Source: Nocardia terrae
GTDB lineage: Bacteria > Actinomycetota > Actinomycetes > Mycobacteriales > Mycobacteriaceae
Assembly (NCBI RefSeq): GCF_009760405.1
Contig: NZ_WRPP01000001.1
Span: 1,860,001-1,924,000 of the forward strand
Direction: 5' to 3'
DNA: 64,000 nt
In this document: positions 51,167 to 59,812 of the stretch, piece after piece
How positions within the stretch are numbered: position 1 is the first letter of the stretch
Layout: each line of letters starts with the position of its first letter
Made by a program: the position numbers and the translations under genes
The notes under the pieces: model-generated
What the model was told of the DNA's origin: nothing
The model's database searches: none
Seen by the model: only the letters and a program-made list of their open reading frames with translations

Positions 51167-52110
51167 GTCCACTGCGCGCCTTCATATTCGCACCCAAGGA
51201 TGCCGAGATCCGCAGAGTCATGGCCGGATTCGAGCGGCCCAGCGAGACGACCGCGCTCGAGCTCGAGCGGGTGACCCTGCACCTCGTCGGCGGAATCAAC
51301 ACCGCCGTGCGGAGTTCCAGCAATGCCGAGATCATCGCCGCCCTGCAGCCGGTGCCCGCGCGCTATCGCGGGTTCGCCTTCGAAGGGGCCGCGGTCGGGC
51401 TCACCGCCCTCGACGCGCTCTCGCCCGGACACCGCGCCGCCGACCTGTTCGAGAACGCGGAGAACTTCCACTTCCCGATGTATCCGGGTGTCGGCATGGC
51501 CTTGGCGCGCATTCCGAAGTTCCGGTGGCAGAAGCTGTTTCCCAAACATCCGCTGTACCGGTGGCTGGCCGTGGACGGGTACGGGTTCTACAAGGCGTTC
51601 TTCCACACCCAGAAGTACGTGCGGCAGCAGCGGTTCGATACCCGGTACCCGCGCTGGATGGGTGATCGCGCGCAGGTGCTGCGCATCGCCGACCAGGGGA
51701 TCGGGCGGGCGCTGTGGTTCGTGGGCGGCGGCTCGCCCGCCGGACTGCTGCGGCTGATCGGTCAGTTCGATCCGAGCCGTCACCGCGATCTGTGGAGCGG
51801 GGTGGGCATCGCGGTCACCTTCGCGGGCGGCGTGGACCAGCACGACCTGGACGAACTCCGCACCGCCGCGGGCGAACACGCGAAGTTGCTCGGGCTCGGC
51901 GCGGCCATGGTCACCAAGATCCGGTTGGAGACCGAGAGCGTCGATACCTACACCGAGGCCGTGGTGCGCACCTTCTGCGGCGGCCGCACGCTCGACGAAG
52001 TCGAGACCGTCCTGGAGAAGTCGCAGGTCGATCTGGCCGTCGACGGCACCGCCGCCACCTATCAGCTCTGGCGCGACCGCATCACCGAGCTCATCGCGAA
52101 CGGAAGTTGA
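51151..52110 (+). CDS. DUF1702-like protein (enediyne-cluster-associated family)
   Basis: 319 residues, overlapping the flavin reductase gene by 16 bases. Characteristic stretches include RVTLHLVGGINTAVRSSS, ARYRGFAFEGAAVGLTALD, YPGVGMALARIP, DGYGFYKAFFHTQKYV and LWFVGGGSPAGL. I recognise this as DUF1702, a family of about 320 residues found with UnbV and UnbU in enediyne and related clusters. No known activity; soluble, no signal peptide. The family name is given from memory of the pattern and should be checked. Its presence completes the enediyne-type accessory trio in this operon. Confidence 0.75.
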   Translation: MPSPIGPLRAFIFAPKDAEIRRVMAGFERPSETTALELERVTLHLVGGINTAVRSSSNAEIIAALQPVPARYRGFAFEGAAVGLTALDALSPGHRAADLFENAENFHFPMYPGVGMALARIPKFRWQKLFPKHPLYRWLAVDGYGFYKAFFHTQKYVRQQRFDTRYPRWMGDRAQVLRIADQGIGRALWFVGGGSPAGLLRLIGQFDPSRHRDLWSGVGIAVTFAGGVDQHDLDELRTAAGEHAKLLGLGAAMVTKIRLETESVDTYTEAVVRTFCGGRTLDEVETVLEKSQVDLAVDGTAATYQLWRDRITELIANGS

Positions 52111-52117
52111 GCGCCCC

Positions 52118-52918
52118 ATGGTCTTCGACTGGACCTCCGAACACGTGATCGTCACCGGCGGCTCCGAAGGCATCGGCGCGGCCGTCGCCGAGGCCTTCGC
52201 CCGCCGTGGCGCGGCCGTCTCCATCCTCGCGCGCCGCCGCAACCCCCTGCGTGAGCGGGCCGAGACCATCGGCGCGCAGTGGGCCACCGCCGACGTCACC
52301 CAGCGCGACGAACTCACCACCGCCATCAAGGAACTCGAACACCGCCAGGGCCCGTGCACCGTCCTGGCCTGCTGCGCCGGCCTCACCCTCCCGGGCCGCT
52401 TCCTCGACATCGACCCCGACGAATTCGACACCCAGATCACCGCCAACTACCTCGGCTCCGTCCACGCCATCCGCGCCGTCCTCCCCGGCATGACCGAACG
52501 CCGCAGCGGCCGAATCCTCCTGATCAGCTCCACCTCCGCCTTCCTCGGCATAGCCGGCTACACCAGCTACGGCCCCACCAAGGCCAGCATCCGCCAACTG
52601 GCCCTCTGCCTCCGCTACGAAACCGACCCCACCGGCGTCCACGTCGCCGTCCTCTACCCCGCCGACACCGACACCCCCGGCCTGACCCGCGAAAACCTCC
52701 GCAAACCCCCCGAAACCAAGGCCATCACCGGCTCCATCAAACCCCTCCCCGCCGAAACCGTCGCCCGAGCCGCCCTCCGAGGCTTGGAACGCAACCACCA
52801 CCACATCACCACCGACCCCCTGACCCGCTTCTTCCTCCTCTGGGCCAACCTCCCCGAAGACCTGGCCCGCCCCTTCTTCCGCCGCTCGATAGCCAAGGCC
52901 CGCACCGCCGACCGCTAG
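52118..52918 (+). CDS. 3-ketosphinganine-reductase-like SDR
   Basis: 266 residues, seven bases after the DUF1702 gene. NADP motif TGGSEGIG (13-20); catalytic Ser138, Tyr151 and Lys155. The segments NYLGSVHAIRAVLPGMTERR, GYTSYGPTKASIRQLA and YPADTDTPGL, then EN-x-KPPET, closely mirror eukaryotic 3-ketodihydrosphingosine reductase (KDSR/FVT1, with PPDTDTPG and KPLET). Expected reaction: NADPH reduction of a 2-amino-3-ketone to the 2-amino-3-alcohol, matching the product of the PLP enzyme at 46049. Last gene of the operon, followed by palindromic repeat B. Substrate is inference. Confidence 0.88.
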   Translation: MVFDWTSEHVIVTGGSEGIGAAVAEAFARRGAAVSILARRRNPLRERAETIGAQWATADVTQRDELTTAIKELEHRQGPCTVLACCAGLTLPGRFLDIDPDEFDTQITANYLGSVHAIRAVLPGMTERRSGRILLISSTSAFLGIAGYTSYGPTKASIRQLALCLRYETDPTGVHVAVLYPADTDTPGLTRENLRKPPETKAITGSIKPLPAETVARAALRGLERNHHHITTDPLTRFFLLWANLPEDLARPFFRRSIAKARTADR

Positions 52919-52975
52919 ACGGCCGCAACCACCGCCTGCACCCACCTGCTGATCGACGGGGAATCGGTGCGGTGG

Positions 52976-53054
52976 GTGGGCCTATTCGTGCACAATTCGC
53001 TGCCGGAAGGCGGCTTTCCGTCAGTTTCGGTGTCTGAGTGCACGTTCAGGCCCA
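52976..53054. repeat. Structured palindromic intergenic repeat, copy B
   Basis: Second copy of the element at 27181-27259. The arms TGGGCCTA, CGTGCAC / GTGCACG, AGGCCCA are the same, as is the block GTGCACAATTCGCTGCCGG after the left arm; the central loop has diverged. It lies between the 3' ends of the SDR gene (+) and the esterase gene (-), supporting a bidirectional terminator role. Confidence 0.7.
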
Positions 53055-53117
53055 TGACCAACTGGTGCGGCCTTCGGTGGTGCGGCTCGCTGAGATCAAC
53101 CGGCTGGCGGCAGGGAG

Positions 53118-54026
53118 TCAGTCCGGAATGCGGCGGTGCTCGGCTGGTTCGAGGAGGGGAATGGCGAAGCGGCACAGGGCTTCTGCTGCGTCGACGTTGC
53201 TCGGGCTCTTGCCAAGTGCCCGTTCGAGGGCGGCGGGGACGGGGGCGCCGGGCCAGGTGTGGCCCATGCCGTGAATGGTCCATGCCTCTACTCGGGTCCG
53301 GCCGACTCCGCCGGTGGTGATGCGGCGGGTGACGGCGAGATCGTCGGGGCCGGGGCCTGACGGTTGTTCTTCGATGGTCTCCGCGGTCGTGCATCGATCG
53401 AATTCGGACCAGCGGCGGGCTGTTTCGGCCAAGGAGAGGGTTCGGCCTCGCGGCCGGCCGTCCGGGGCGCGGCGTCGCGAATGCCCGCCCTCGATCGGGA
53501 CTATCCGGTCGGCGGTGCCGTTGATCAACAGCGCGGAGACCGCGTGGGTCGGGCGTGAGTCGGCGATCGCGGCCGGGAGCCCGCCCGCGATCGCGCCGAT
53601 GGCCGCCACCAGGTCCGAGGCTTCCAGTGCCATTCGGTGTGCCATGAACGCGCCGTTCGATATGCCCGCCACCATGACTCCGGCGTGTCCGGCCCCGTAC
53701 CGATCGGCACACCACTCGGCGACTGCCCGCAGGAACGCGACATCGTCCACACCCTGTGTGTCGCTGCGGGTTACGCCGCGCCCGTCCGCCCACGCGCCGC
53801 CGCGGGCATTCGGGTAGGCCACCGCGATCCCATGCCGATCCGCGCACGCCCCGAACCCGTACACCCGCTGCGCTCTCGAATCCGCCAGCCGCTGAATCGG
53901 TCCGAACACCGACGACCGGTTCCCGTGCAACACCAACACCAGCGGCACCTGCGAGCTTGCGGTGGCCGGGAGTCGCAGCGCGAACGACCGCCGCCGCCCA
54001 CCGACCCGCGAATGCACGGTTTCCAT
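53118..54026 (-). CDS. PHB-depolymerase/LpqC-type esterase
   Basis: 302 residues; GAGG precedes ATG 54026. Alpha/beta-hydrolase: oxyanion region LVLVLHGNRSS, nucleophile elbow AGISNGAFMAHRM (Ser in GISNG), a GTADRIVP loop bearing the acidic residue and HGMGHTWPG with the catalytic His. This is the pattern of poly(3-hydroxybutyrate) depolymerase and feruloyl-esterase-type enzymes (LpqC family in mycobacteria). No signal peptide is seen from this start, so the location is uncertain. Divergent from the nitroreductase gene. Confidence 0.85.
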   Translation of the reverse strand: METVHSRVGGRRRSFALRLPATASSQVPLVLVLHGNRSSVFGPIQRLADSRAQRVYGFGACADRHGIAVAYPNARGGAWADGRGVTRSDTQGVDDVAFLRAVAEWCADRYGAGHAGVMVAGISNGAFMAHRMALEASDLVAAIGAIAGGLPAAIADSRPTHAVSALLINGTADRIVPIEGGHSRRRAPDGRPRGRTLSLAETARRWSEFDRCTTAETIEEQPSGPGPDDLAVTRRITTGGVGRTRVEAWTIHGMGHTWPGAPVPAALERALGKSPSNVDAAEALCRFAIPLLEPAEHRRIPD

Positions 54027-54047
54027 CGATACCTCACAGCAAGATAG

Positions 54048-54060
54048 ACAGTAAGACTGT
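54048..54060. promoter_or_regulatory. Short palindrome in the esterase-nitroreductase divergent promoter
   Basis: ACAGT-AAG-ACTGT is a perfect 5+3+5 inverted repeat 22 bases upstream of the esterase start and within the A+T-rich divergent promoter region (54027-54154). Candidate shared operator; low weight because it is short. Confidence 0.3.
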
Positions 54061-54154
54061 GCAGTTTACCTTGCTGATTTGCTTGCCATTCAGATGGACT
54101 CAGTCGAACAGTCGAGTGGCAGAACATGACTCCTGGCCGAATACGATCGGCGAA

Positions 54155-54817
54155 ATGGATGTCTATGAGGCTGTGCGGAGCCGGCGGTCGATTCGTGCGT
54201 TCTCCGAGGATCCCGTGCCCCGGAGTGTCCTCGACAGGGTGCTGAATGCTGCTGCGCGAGCACCGTCGGGCGGGAATCTGCAGCCGTGGCATATCTATGT
54301 TCTGCGCGGTGATCGGCTGGCGGAGTTGAAGAAGCGGATCGCCGAGCGCGTGGCCGGGGGCGATTCCGGCGATGAGCGCGAGTTCGCGTTCTATCCGCCG
54401 CAGCTCGGGTCGCCGTATCGGGAGCGTCTGGCGGATATGGGCGCTCGCCGTTACGGGGCACTCGGCATCGCCGCCGCCGACACATCGGCCCGGGCGCGGG
54501 TTCGGGCCGAGAACTGGAACTGCTTCGGGGCGTCGACAGCGCTGTTCTGCTACCTGGACCGTGATATGCCGGCTCCGCAATGGGCCGATGCGGGGATGTA
54601 TCTCCAGACGGTGATGCTGCTGCTGCGCGCCGAAGGGTTGCACAGCTGCACTCAAATCGCCTGGGCAGAATACCACCGCACCGTGAGCGCGGTGATCTCG
54701 CCGCCGACCGAACGAATCCTGTTCTGCGGCATGTCCATCGGCTATGCGGACAAGGAATCGACCCACCCCGCCATGCCTCGGGCTCCGCACGCCGAAACTG
54801 TGACCTTCCTGGAGTAG
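54155..54817 (+). CDS. Nitroreductase-family flavoprotein
   Basis: 220 residues from ATG 54155. RRSIRAFSEDPVP at the N-terminus, AAARAPSGGNLQPWHIYVL for FMN binding and a C-terminal MSIGYADKES are typical of NfsA/NfsB-like nitroreductases. The family catalyses NAD(P)H-dependent reduction of nitroaromatics, quinones or flavins as a dimer. Convergent with, and five bases from, the acyltransferase gene. Confidence 0.9.
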   Translation: MDVYEAVRSRRSIRAFSEDPVPRSVLDRVLNAAARAPSGGNLQPWHIYVLRGDRLAELKKRIAERVAGGDSGDEREFAFYPPQLGSPYRERLADMGARRYGALGIAAADTSARARVRAENWNCFGASTALFCYLDRDMPAPQWADAGMYLQTVMLLLRAEGLHSCTQIAWAEYHRTVSAVISPPTERILFCGMSIGYADKESTHPAMPRAPHAETVTFLE

Positions 54818-54821
54818 CCGA

Positions 54822-55583
54822 TCAGCGGCGACGTTGGGCTGCGGCGCGGCGGCGTGCCAGTTCTTCGCGGTCGAGGAGGGTGGCCTGTTCGGGGGTGGGG
54901 GCGGTGCCGCCGAGGCGGGCGGGGACCCAGGGGGCGGCGGGTGGCATGTCGTAGTGCTGTTGGGCTCGGGTCAGGAGATCTGCCATGCGTGAACGCAATT
55001 CGGCGGTGAGGGCCTCGGGCGTGGTGGGGGTGTCGGCGGGGGCGTACAGGGGCTCGCCGATGCGGATGTGGATGGGAAAGTGGTGGCGGCCGAGGTGTTT
55101 GGGGATGTCTTTGGTCCAGATGCGGTGTGCGCCCCAGATCGTCATCGGGATGATCGGGGCGCCGGACTCGATCGCCATGCGAGCCGCGCCGGATTTGAAT
55201 TCCTTCAGCTCGAAACTGCGGCTGATGGTGGCCTCGGGGTAGACCACCACGATCTCGCCGTCCCGCAGCGCGGTCACCGCGCGCTCGTAGGATTCCGCAC
55301 CGTGGCCACGGTCCACACCGATCGCCTTGCACTGCTTCATCAGCCAGCCGACGATGCCGTGCTCGAGCTCGGCCTTCATCATGTAGCGCACGTTCCGGCC
55401 GGAATTGCGGCCCACCAGCCCGACCTCCATGAAGTCCAGGTAGGCGGTGTGATTGACCGCCAGGACCGCCCCGCCGCTGCGCGGAACATGCTCCTGCCCA
55501 TCGATGTCCACCCGCAGACCCTGCGCCCGGAACACCCCGCGGACCAGCGCGGTCAGCACATCGAACACCGGTTCGCGCACCAT
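54822..55583 (-). CDS. PlsC-type 1-acyl-glycerol-phosphate acyltransferase
   Basis: 253 residues; AGGAG precedes ATG 55583. The HX4D motif is NHTAYLD (about residues 43-49), followed by GVDRG and VVYPEATISRS (EGT-like block) and PIIPMTIWGAHR. This is the LPLAT/PlsC pattern for phosphatidic acid or related acyl transfer from acyl-CoA at the membrane. A Pro- and Arg-rich C-terminal tail of about 45 residues is typical for actinobacterial members. Not evidently linked to the PKS cluster. Confidence 0.9.
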   Translation of the reverse strand: MVREPVFDVLTALVRGVFRAQGLRVDIDGQEHVPRSGGAVLAVNHTAYLDFMEVGLVGRNSGRNVRYMMKAELEHGIVGWLMKQCKAIGVDRGHGAESYERAVTALRDGEIVVVYPEATISRSFELKEFKSGAARMAIESGAPIIPMTIWGAHRIWTKDIPKHLGRHHFPIHIRIGEPLYAPADTPTTPEALTAELRSRMADLLTRAQQHYDMPPAAPWVPARLGGTAPTPEQATLLDREELARRRAAAQRRR

Positions 55584-55731
55584 GACACTCCTCGTACCTC
55601 GGCTCTCAGCCGCCATAGCCCAGCGCATGCCCGGGCGGGTCGGCGCGGAAGAGATCCCGCGCCGACCATCACCCTTCATGATCCGCCGGCCGCGAGTTCG
55701 GTCAAAGGTGGCCGGGTCGCACAGCCTCAGC

Positions 55732-56301
55732 TCAGCTCTTCTCGAATTCGTAGGTGTAGAACATGATTCCGTCGCCTATGCGGCGGAGGTCGGTGAGGTG
55801 CATCGGGTGGGGTTCGGTGAGGTCGTCGAAAAGGCGTCGGCCCGAGCCCAGGACGACGGGGAAGACGCAGAGACGGAGTTCGTCGACCAGATGGTGTTCG
55901 ATCAGGGTGTGGATGAGGGTGTAGCTGCCGTAGACGAGGATCTCGCCGTCGACCTCGGCTCTGAGGGCTGAGATCTGCTCCACCGCATTACCGTTGAGGA
56001 CGGTGGAGTTGGGCCGGGCGGGGCTGTCGCCGGTCGTGGAGACGACGTACTTCGGCATGGCCAGGACGCGGTCCTGCCATTCGCCGGGGCGTTCCCGGAC
56101 GCCGAACCAGGTGTCGGTTCGCCTGCCCAGCAGGAGCGCGTCGGCGTCGATGGCCTGCCTGGTCGAAAGGGCGTCCCAGGCGGCGACGTCGGCCTCGCCG
56201 AAGCGGTAGAACCAGCCGCCGCGGTCGAACCCTTCCTTGCCGTCGGGGTCTTCGACCACGCCGTCGAGGGTGGCATTGGTGGTGATGACGATCTTGCCCA
56301 C
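55732..56301 (-). CDS. Dihydrofolate-reductase-like (RibD C-terminal) protein
   Basis: 189 residues from GTG 56301, preceded by GGAGG at five bases. IVITTNATLDGVVEDPDG, the central LLLGRRTDTWFGV and a C-terminal HLVDELRLCVFPVVLGSG are the pattern of the RibD-C/YyaP-like reductase family. Substrate unknown; NADPH-dependent reduction is expected from the fold. Divergent from the sigma factor gene, a common pairing for stress-response reductases. Confidence 0.88.
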   Translation of the reverse strand: MGKIVITTNATLDGVVEDPDGKEGFDRGGWFYRFGEADVAAWDALSTRQAIDADALLLGRRTDTWFGVRERPGEWQDRVLAMPKYVVSTTGDSPARPNSTVLNGNAVEQISALRAEVDGEILVYGSYTLIHTLIEHHLVDELRLCVFPVVLGSGRRLFDDLTEPHPMHLTDLRRIGDGIMFYTYEFEKS

Positions 56302-56456
56302 GGGGTCCTCCAGTGTTCGTTGTTGCTTGCATTCGGGTAGACGCCGGGGCGGCAAGGAAATTGGGCGTGCGGGCACCGCCCAATTCGCCGCATCGGCGGC
56401 GTCTGCATGTACGGGTGCGCCGAATGCTGCCCGCGAGAAGAGGAAGGCGAGGACGC

Positions 56457-57479
56457 ATGTCGATGGAGGACACGACGGATCTGATCGCCCGGGCTCGGGC
56501 CGGTGACCACGACGCGTTCCGCGATCTGGTCCAGGCGCACGCCCACGAGTTGCAGGTGCACTGCTACCGCATGCTCGGATCCCTGCAGGACGCCGAGGAC
56601 GCACTCCAGGAGACCCTCGTGTCCGCCTGGCGCAATCTCGGCGAATTCGGCCAGCGGTCCTCACTGCGGACCTGGCTCTACAAGATCGCGACCAATCGGT
56701 GCCTGAGCATGCTGCGCGCCGACAGCCGCCGCCCCCGCACCGCGCACGCGCTGCCGGAGGTCCCTCTGCCCGAACCCACCGGCACCGGTGACGCCCCGCC
56801 CTGGTTGGAGCCCTACCCCGACGTCCTGCTCGCCGACCAGCGTCCCGGACCGGAAGCCCGCTACGAGACCACCGAGGCCATCTCGCTGGCCTTCATCACC
56901 GCCTTGCAACTGCTGCCCCCGCGCCAGCGCGCCGTGCTCGTGCTGCGCGACGTGCTCGGCTACCACGCGTCCGAAGCCGCCCAGATGCTCGATGCCACAG
57001 CGGAATCGGTGCAGAGCGCCCTCAAACGCGCCCGCGCCACCGTCGACGACCACCTGGCGGGCACCGGTCGCCCGCTCGCCCGCCGACCCGACACCGCCGC
57101 CGAGCACCGGCTCGTCGCCCGGCTCACCGAGGCACTGGAACGCGCCGACCTGGACGCGTTGATCGCACTGCTCGTCACCGACGTCAGGCTCGCCATGCCC
57201 CCGGTCATGCTGGAGTACCACGGCATCGAATCGGCCCGGCGGCTCTTCGCCGCCGTCGTCTTCCGGCCTGGCCGCACCTACCGCGTGGTGCCCACCCGAG
57301 CCAACGGTCAGCACGCCTTCGGCCTGTATGTCGCGGACCCCCACACCGGTGTCCACCACGCCTACACCCTGCTGGTCATCGACACCGACGGCGATCACGT
57401 CACCGCCATGACGGGCTTCAGCAACACCACCCTCATGACGCGTTTCGGACTACCCCGAACCCTCCCCGAACCGGATTGA
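56457..57479 (+). CDS. SigG/SigJ-like ECF sigma factor with SnoaL-like tail
   Basis: 340 residues, much longer than typical ECF factors (about 190). Region 2 (about 10-80) has DLVQAHAHELQVHCYRMLGS and DAEDALQETLVSAWRNL; region 4 (about 140-200) has LPPRQRAVLVLRDVLGYHAS and AESVQSALKRAR. The C-terminal 120 residues form an NTF2/SnoaL-like domain (LIALLVTDVRLAMPPVMLEY). This fits the ECF41/SigJ-like groups, where the tail controls activity in place of an anti-sigma factor. ATG 56457; GGAAGGCGAGG precedes it. Confidence 0.9.
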   Translation: MSMEDTTDLIARARAGDHDAFRDLVQAHAHELQVHCYRMLGSLQDAEDALQETLVSAWRNLGEFGQRSSLRTWLYKIATNRCLSMLRADSRRPRTAHALPEVPLPEPTGTGDAPPWLEPYPDVLLADQRPGPEARYETTEAISLAFITALQLLPPRQRAVLVLRDVLGYHASEAAQMLDATAESVQSALKRARATVDDHLAGTGRPLARRPDTAAEHRLVARLTEALERADLDALIALLVTDVRLAMPPVMLEYHGIESARRLFAAVVFRPGRTYRVVPTRANGQHAFGLYVADPHTGVHHAYTLLVIDTDGDHVTAMTGFSNTTLMTRFGLPRTLPEPD

Positions 57480-57504
57480 CAGCCCGGGCAACTACCCTCG
57501 AGCC

Positions 57505-58887
57505 ATGAGCGAGCGGGTGGTGGTCGTTGGCGCGGATGCCGCGGGGATGGCGGCGGCGTCGCAGGCGCGGAGATTGAAGGGGCCGGGGGAGCTCGAGATC
57601 GTCGCGTTCGAGCGCGGGCATTTCACGTCGTATTCGGCGTGCGGGATTCCGTACTGGGTGGGCGGGGACGTCGCCGGGCCGGACGCGCTCATCGCGCGGA
57701 CGGCCGCCGAACATCGGGCGCGCGATATCGATCTGCGCATGCGCAACGAGGTCGTGGAGATCGATGTCGCCGGGCAGCGAGTGCGCTCCCGCGACCTCGA
57801 GTCCGGGAACGAAAGCTGGACCGGCTACGACAAACTCGTGCTCGCCACGGGTGCCACGCCGATCCGGCCCGACCTGCCGGGCATCGACGCGGACGGCGTA
57901 CACGGAGTGCAGACGCTCGATGACGGGCAGGCGCTCATCGACACGCTCGAATCGAATCCGGGCCGCCGCGCGGTGGTGGTGGGCGCGGGCTACATCGGCG
58001 TGGAGATGGCAGAAGCGTTGATCAACAGGGGATTCCAGGTCACCATGATCAATCGCGGTGCCGAACCCATGTCCACGCTCGATCCCGATATGGGTGTGTT
58101 GATCCGTAAAGCCATGCAGGGCATGGGAATTCAGATCGTCGGCAACGCCGAGCTGACAGCCGTACGCACCGACGAGCGGGGCCGGGTCACCGCCGTCGCC
58201 ACCACCGACGCCGAATATCCCGCCGACGTGGTGGTTCTCGGCATCGGTGTGCGGCCCGCCACCGACCTCGCCCGCGCGGCCGGACTCCCGCTGGGCGCGT
58301 CCGGCGGACTGCTCACCGATCTCGCCATGCGGGTGCGCGGGCACGAGAACATTTGGGCGGGAGGCGATTGCGTGGAAGTGCTCGACCTGGTCTCCGGCAC
58401 CGAACGCCATATTCCGCTCGGCACGCACGCCAACAAGCATGGGCAGATCATCGGTTCCGGCGTCGGCGGCGACTACGCCACCTTCCCCGGGGTGGTGGGC
58501 ACCGCGGTCAGCAAGGTCTGCGATCTGGAGGTCGCCCGCACCGGTCTGCGGGAACGCGACGCGCGGGCGGTCGGACTGCAGTTCGTCACCGTCACCATCG
58601 AATCCACCAGTCGCTCCGGCTATTTCCCCGGAACCACCCCCATGACGGTGAAGATGCTGGCCGAACGCCGCACCGGCCGCCTGCTCGGCGTCCAGATCGT
58701 CGGCCGCGAAGGAGCGGGCAAGCGCATCGACATCGCCGCCGTGGCGCTCACCGCCCGCCTGACCGTCGACCAGATCGTCGCCCTCGACCTCGGCTACGCC
58801 CCGCCCTTCTCCCCGGTCTGGGATCCCGTCCAGGTCGCCGCCCGCAAGGCCGTCACCGCCGTCCGCCGCGACGCCACGGGCGGCTGA
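57505..58887 (+). CDS. CoA-disulfide reductase/NADH oxidase-like flavoprotein
   Basis: 460 residues. FAD site VVVGADAAGMAAASQARR at the N-terminus, the redox Cys46 in SYSACGIPYW, a second nucleotide site VVVGAGYIGVEMAEALINRG near residue 156 and the FAD-binding IWAGGDCVE. A dimerisation domain follows from about residue 335. The single conserved Cys marks the CoA-disulfide reductase/Npx/NADH-oxidase branch of pyridine nucleotide-disulfide oxidoreductases. Likely cytoplasmic thiol or persulfide redox function. Convergent with the deacetylase gene. Confidence 0.88.
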   Translation: MSERVVVVGADAAGMAAASQARRLKGPGELEIVAFERGHFTSYSACGIPYWVGGDVAGPDALIARTAAEHRARDIDLRMRNEVVEIDVAGQRVRSRDLESGNESWTGYDKLVLATGATPIRPDLPGIDADGVHGVQTLDDGQALIDTLESNPGRRAVVVGAGYIGVEMAEALINRGFQVTMINRGAEPMSTLDPDMGVLIRKAMQGMGIQIVGNAELTAVRTDERGRVTAVATTDAEYPADVVVLGIGVRPATDLARAAGLPLGASGGLLTDLAMRVRGHENIWAGGDCVEVLDLVSGTERHIPLGTHANKHGQIIGSGVGGDYATFPGVVGTAVSKVCDLEVARTGLRERDARAVGLQFVTVTIESTSRSGYFPGTTPMTVKMLAERRTGRLLGVQIVGREGAGKRIDIAAVALTARLTVDQIVALDLGYAPPFSPVWDPVQVAARKAVTAVRRDATGG

Positions 58888-58908
58888 CGCGCTGTGCCGT
58901 AAGCGAAC

Positions 58909-59721
58909 TCAGCGGAGACCGGCGAAGAGGTCGGTCTCCCGGTCCGGGGCGGCCGTGACGCGATTGGCGTGCCGCAGAAAACTCTCGCTGGAGAACATCA
59001 GCTGCTGCAGTTCGGCGGGCATGTTCAGGAACGGCACGCTGTCGCTCTGGCTGGCGTGCGCCTCGAGGGCCTTGATCTTCTGCTGCGCGTAAGGGGCGAC
59101 ATCCACCACCGTGGTGATCCGATCCATCGGAATGCCGAAGTCCGCCGGCGGGTCGAAGTCGAGCATGCCCTGCGCCCGCAGCGTCTTGAACATCTCCTGC
59201 GAGCTCTCGCGTGGAATCGCGGTGTAGTAGAGCTTGTCCGGAATCCCGGTGGCCGCGGCCGCCGCCAGCGTGATGCGGTTGGCCTGAATATGGTCGGGAT
59301 GGCCGTACTGACCGTTCTCGTCATAGGTGACGACGACCTGCGGGCGGTAGTGCCTCATCAGATCCTCCAGCCGCGCGGCCGACCGCTCGACGGGAATGTT
59401 CCAGAACGCCTCCGGGTCCCGATTGCCATCCCAGCCGTCCATCCCCGAATCGCGATACCCCAGCAGCTCCACCTGCTCGATCCCCAACAGCCGCGCCGAC
59501 TCCCGCAACTCCGAAAGCCGCTGCGCCCGCACCGCGCTCGGATCATGCCCCGGCTCCCCGGGCTTCACCCCACCCGGCGCATCGCCCTGTTCCCCATTCG
59601 TACAGGTCACCAACACGGTCCGAATCCCCTCGGCCGCGTACCGCGCGAAAACCCCACCGGTGCTGAGCACCTCGTCATCCGGATGCGCGTGCACAGCCAT
59701 GATCGTCAGCTGGTCTGTCAT
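58909..59721 (-). CDS. PIG-L family deacetylase, Mca/MshB-like
   Basis: 270 residues. Zinc motif HAHPDDE (His13, Asp16) and a second GHPDHIQ block with the third ligand, plus VTCTNGEQGDAPGG and LLGYRDSGMDGW. These closely resemble mycothiol S-conjugate amidase and MshB, which cleave N-acyl bonds in mycothiol precursors or conjugates. It is shorter than Mca, so the exact substrate is uncertain. Likely cytoplasmic. Confidence 0.88.
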   Translation of the reverse strand: MTDQLTIMAVHAHPDDEVLSTGGVFARYAAEGIRTVLVTCTNGEQGDAPGGVKPGEPGHDPSAVRAQRLSELRESARLLGIEQVELLGYRDSGMDGWDGNRDPEAFWNIPVERSAARLEDLMRHYRPQVVVTYDENGQYGHPDHIQANRITLAAAAATGIPDKLYYTAIPRESSQEMFKTLRAQGMLDFDPPADFGIPMDRITTVVDVAPYAQQKIKALEAHASQSDSVPFLNMPAELQQLMFSSESFLRHANRVTAAPDRETDLFAGLR

Positions 59722-59812
59722 GAGTCCCCATCCTGATGCACTCGGCGATTTCGTGATCTCACTCTACGAGTGAACGCCGGGACCCGGATCGATGATTCCG
59801 GTAGGGGCGGGA

